DNA from: Oegoconia quadripuncta
Taxonomy: Eukaryota > Arthropoda > Insecta > Lepidoptera > Autostichidae
Assembly (NCBI GenBank): GCA_949316235.1
Contig: OX438749.1
Coordinates: 32,126,022-32,190,021 of the forward strand
Direction of reading: 5' to 3'
Length of the DNA stretch: 64,000 nucleotides
The notes under the pieces: generated by a model
Database searches by the model: none
What the model was told of the DNA's origin: nothing
What the model saw: only the letters and a program-made list of their open reading frames with translations
Shown here: positions 61,566 through 64,000 of the stretch, piece after piece
How the letters are laid out: each line of letters opens with the position of its first letter
How positions within the stretch are numbered: the stretch's first letter is position 1
Translations under genes and position numbers: made by a program

Positions 61566-62212
61566 GGTATATGTATATGTCGGAGATAGCGATAAATTAG
61601 CGATAGAATTCATTATTCGAACGGTCAACTGACTATCATAGTACGCGGTTAATGTGAAGTAAACCTGGTGGCGCTGGTTTCGCCGGAAAAGGAGCGGTGA
61701 CAACGTTAACGGTAATATAAGGTCTGCACATCGAAAATGACAGACACTTTGCTACCAGCCGTCGAAGGAGTCGGAGCTCCACTGAACACATCACGACTGT
61801 GAGTGATTTGATTATTATCACCGACGCTTGGAAGAATCCGGTGAGTCGTTAGCTAATAAGAAGTTGATCATGGAGTTTGAGCAAGGAGGAACTATAGACA
61901 AGGTACGGCTGAGTTTCACAGAGTGCACGCGGGGGCCAAGTTGTATGGCACGAGGGGCGTGCACATGTTTTCTATCGAACAGAAAGCATCTCAGGTTTCA
62001 TGATCATAATCGAATGTGAATATCTTGGCGATTTCCTGTAGTAGCTTGCAATAATATCGCCATTGCCCGAGCACCCTTTACCACGCGACTGGCACGCGTC
62101 CCGGTCGCTAGTAACGCCCACCCCCGAAACCCCACCATCTCCGACATATATTTAAGACCGTTATTGTTACCACATTTCGAGCGAAATAAATTTCTATTTC
62201 TATTTCTAATTT
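61566..62212 (+). repeat. repeat R, copy 2, uninterrupted
   Basis: GAGATAGCGATAAATTAGCG to a (TTTCTA)n tail after GAGCGAAATAAATTTC. The frame 61828-62019 matches copy 1 with nine residue changes (Cys cluster TECTRGPSCMARGACTC). Lacks the insertion found in copy 1 between GAATGTGAAT and the CTTGCAATA region, so it gives the empty site. The 3' tail suggests a non-LTR retroelement or its nonautonomous derivative. Confidence 0.6.
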
Positions 62213-62401
62213 TTTAAGCGAGCATTCAGACGTCACGTATTCTTAGAATCCTCATTCCCAATACGCAGACTAATTATAATTTATATCCCAAAAAACTATG
62301 CGCAAACCGAAACATACAAGTCTAATAAATAGTACTTCAAAAACAACTAAGTTATTTAGTTGTCTTTCTGAAAATGGGCTGCGTAGAAGACAGATTTTTT
62401 G
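62213..62401. other. short open stretch, unassigned
   Basis: 62218-62331 is open and reads FKRAFRRHVFLESSFPIRRL in part; possibly another LINE tail. Confidence 0.3.
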
Positions 62402-62900
62402 TCTTTTTACAATATTTATTTTTATTTAATTTTTTATTTTTATTTATTCGGAAAACCAATAGCTGCAATAACACTAATATAAACTATTATAGGAAACAGA
62501 GAGCCAATTACAGGTCCTCACAAATAGAAATACATTATATAATTCAATAACATACATTATCACACTTGTACATTTTTTGCCCTCGCGGTACATATATCAG
62601 GTTTAATCATCGCTATAAAAAAAAAGAAAAAGAAATGATTTATAAATTAAATTAAGCTGTTGTAAGAATTGTTGATTTAATTGACGCCTTGCTGACATAA
62701 AACTGGTGTTAAAAAGATCTAGATCGAACTTCTTAGTCAATTTATTAAAATTGTTGCTCGCGCACGCCACAGAAAGGTGTTTTTTCTGTAGTTGATAGAA
62801 GTTGGAGGGAAAGAAATGAGATCGTTGTGCCTGAGTGATATAGCAGGAGGTCGGAGACAGATGGCAGATATAAGATTACCATGTGTACAGGAAAAGGAAG
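62402..62900 (-). pseudogene. LINE-Y ORF2 C-terminus and 3' UTR
   Basis: The minus-strand frame, open from about 62884 to a stop at 62613-62615, reads CYITQAQRSHFFPSNFYQLQ, CASNNFNKLTKKFDLDLFNT and SARRQLNQQFLQQLNLIY, a typical ORF2 ending in I/Jockey-type LINEs. The 3' U region ends TTTTCCGAATAAATAAAAAT at 62402-62450. Confidence 0.55.
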
Positions 62901-63158
62901 GAATCCACCGATGAAGAAATTAAACTGCCCAGGGGCTGCGGTCGGACAATTATTAGTGGCGTCAGACATGGCGCTAACGAAGTTTTCTCAAGAAATTGAA
63001 TACAGGCAGACGCCATTAATAACTGTCGTATCACGATACCCGGACAATACCAACAGCTCGGTGGAAAATCTTCCCGTTGCCTCTACACAAGTCAATCTCA
63101 AATTTTGTGTGTTGTTTCAAGCTGTGTGTGAAGGTGAACATGGCCATACACAAAAATT
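62901..63158. other. no recognised feature
   Basis: A 120-codon frame (62881-63243) spans this stretch and runs into the SINE A head; it has no recognisable motif and is probably chance. Confidence 0.4.
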
Positions 63159-63492
63159 AACCGCCTCCGTGGCTCAATGTAAACAACATTGGATTTACGT
63201 TTCGGAGGTGGCGGGTTCGATCCCCAGCGGGGTACATGTTTAAGTACTCGGTTTGGTTGGTGGTAGGGCATTTTAAACGTCCGCCTGGCTAGCTACCACC
63301 ATCGTATCTAAATCTGCCGCCAAACAGCAATGTTAATAGCATTATTGTGTTCCGGTTGTCAGAGATAAGATAGTCAGTCCCCCAAATAATATGGGATTTC
63401 CGGGTCAGTACGCTACCACCCTCGGTCTCATCTTCACTTAACATCAGGTGTGATTGAAGTCAAGTGCTAACCCGTTGTGGATAAAAAAAAAA
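63159..63492 (+). mobile_element. SINE A, full length
   Basis: CCGCCTCCGTGGCTCAATGT, B box GGTTCGATCCCCAGC, complete body, GTGGATAAAAAAAAAA tail. AATTA lies on both sides. Confidence 0.9.
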
Positions 63493-63893
63493 TAATTAAA
63501 GGAATCCTACATTTTAAAACTTAATTTCGAATAATGAATAGCGTACAGCCGCTCAAAAATCGTCACCAAACGTCAGAACAAAATACATACGATGAAATCG
63601 GAGCGTGTGCATGCGCGCTAATCGCCACGCATGCGCGAGTGTGTAATTATATTGTGAAACAGCGCGTGAATGAGAAACACTCTCCTGCAGCGGAATCGAT
63701 TTCAGATCTTTGAAATGTCGACATAGTTGACATCTCATGTAGTTAGGTACTAGGTGCATAAGAAAAAGTGGGACAAATGGATATAGCGCACGTAACTTGA
63801 ACATTATTTAATGTTTTTGCACATTTTATTCGGATTTGTACTGCATGCGACTTCATCCGCAAGAAAATAGTCGGTGCTGCCGATAAGTAAATA
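63493..63893. other. no recognised feature
   Basis: Unassigned sequence with several ACGCATGCGCGAG-like CpG motifs near 63610-63645. Confidence 0.4.
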
Positions 63894-64000
63894 TTAGGTC
63901 CTTACCTATGAAATTGGCGTTTTGTATGAAGAATTTCATTAAGACTGTTTTCTCCATACAAACATTTTTCATTTTTTTTTTTGGGAACGGCAATAGCAAA
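63894..64000. mobile_element. MITE-T, cut by the window end
   Basis: TA, then TTAGGTCCTTACCTATGAAA and the following 85 bp match the other copies; the rest lies outside the window. Confidence 0.8.

Noticed and set aside
62881..63243. 120-codon protein
   Set aside because: The last third is translated SINE A head and the rest lacks any motif; judged a chance frame.

Overview
The window looks like moth or butterfly (Lepidoptera) nuclear DNA: AT-rich, with no bacterial gene layout, and built almost wholly of interspersed repeats of kinds common in that order. These include several tRNA-derived SINE families with A- and B-box heads, CR1/Jockey-like and RTE-like LINE 3' ends, and MITEs with TA or TAA target duplications. 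I infer the order from repeat style; the species cannot be told. I found no host gene, rRNA or true tRNA gene. The only long coding sequences belong to one CR1-like LINE.

Repeat names used here are local labels. SINE A has a tRNA-like head near AACCGCCTCCGTGGCTCAA, a body of about 320 bp and an A-rich tail. SINE B has a head near GACCGATTGGTGTAGTGG. SINE C has a head near CTGTTTGGTGTAGTGGTTAG. SINE D is a head fragment only. LINE-E, F, G, L, M and Y are LINE families seen as C-terminal coding plus 3' ends. MITE-T has TA duplications and ends TTRGGTCCTTACC. MITE-H has TAA duplications and ends GGCCCGTRTTAATAAA. MITE-P is a 448-bp palindromic element. Q, R, S, V and Z are repeats I cannot classify.

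Layout. 0-8 kb: SINE A copies and LINE-F remnants, including a 4-unit tandem array of a LINE-F 3' segment carrying a SINE C, and a partner copy of that LINE-SINE composite in the opposite direction at 7.5-8.1 kb. 8.6-9.5 kb: a deleted hAT transposon with its terminal repeats and a broken transposase end. 9.65-10.3 kb: a copy of repeat Z that serves as an empty-site reference for the large inverted repeat. 12.2-19.1 kb: an inverted duplication of about 1 kb (arms 12180-13207 and 18090-19118) enclosing a decayed tandem repeat with dated insertions. 20-41 kb: dense mixed SINE, LINE and MITE debris.

42-55 kb is the main structure: a 5,448-bp inverted repeat (42492-47939 against 48913-54360) with no indel and one base difference that I could find. 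The right arm continues smoothly into the rest of a CR1-like LINE (ORF2 of 967 codons intact). The left arm sits inside an older CR1 3' fragment, of which 262 bp is duplicated directly on both sides of it. Both junctions show 2-3 bp of microhomology. This is the pattern expected from two template switches during replication. 55.5-56.4 kb holds a foldback element with 274-bp arms. 57-64 kb returns to mixed repeats, including a second copy of repeat R with a conserved 63-codon frame.

The sequences do not work together as a pathway. The value of the window is its stratigraphy: many insertions can be ordered because their target duplications or empty sites are still readable.
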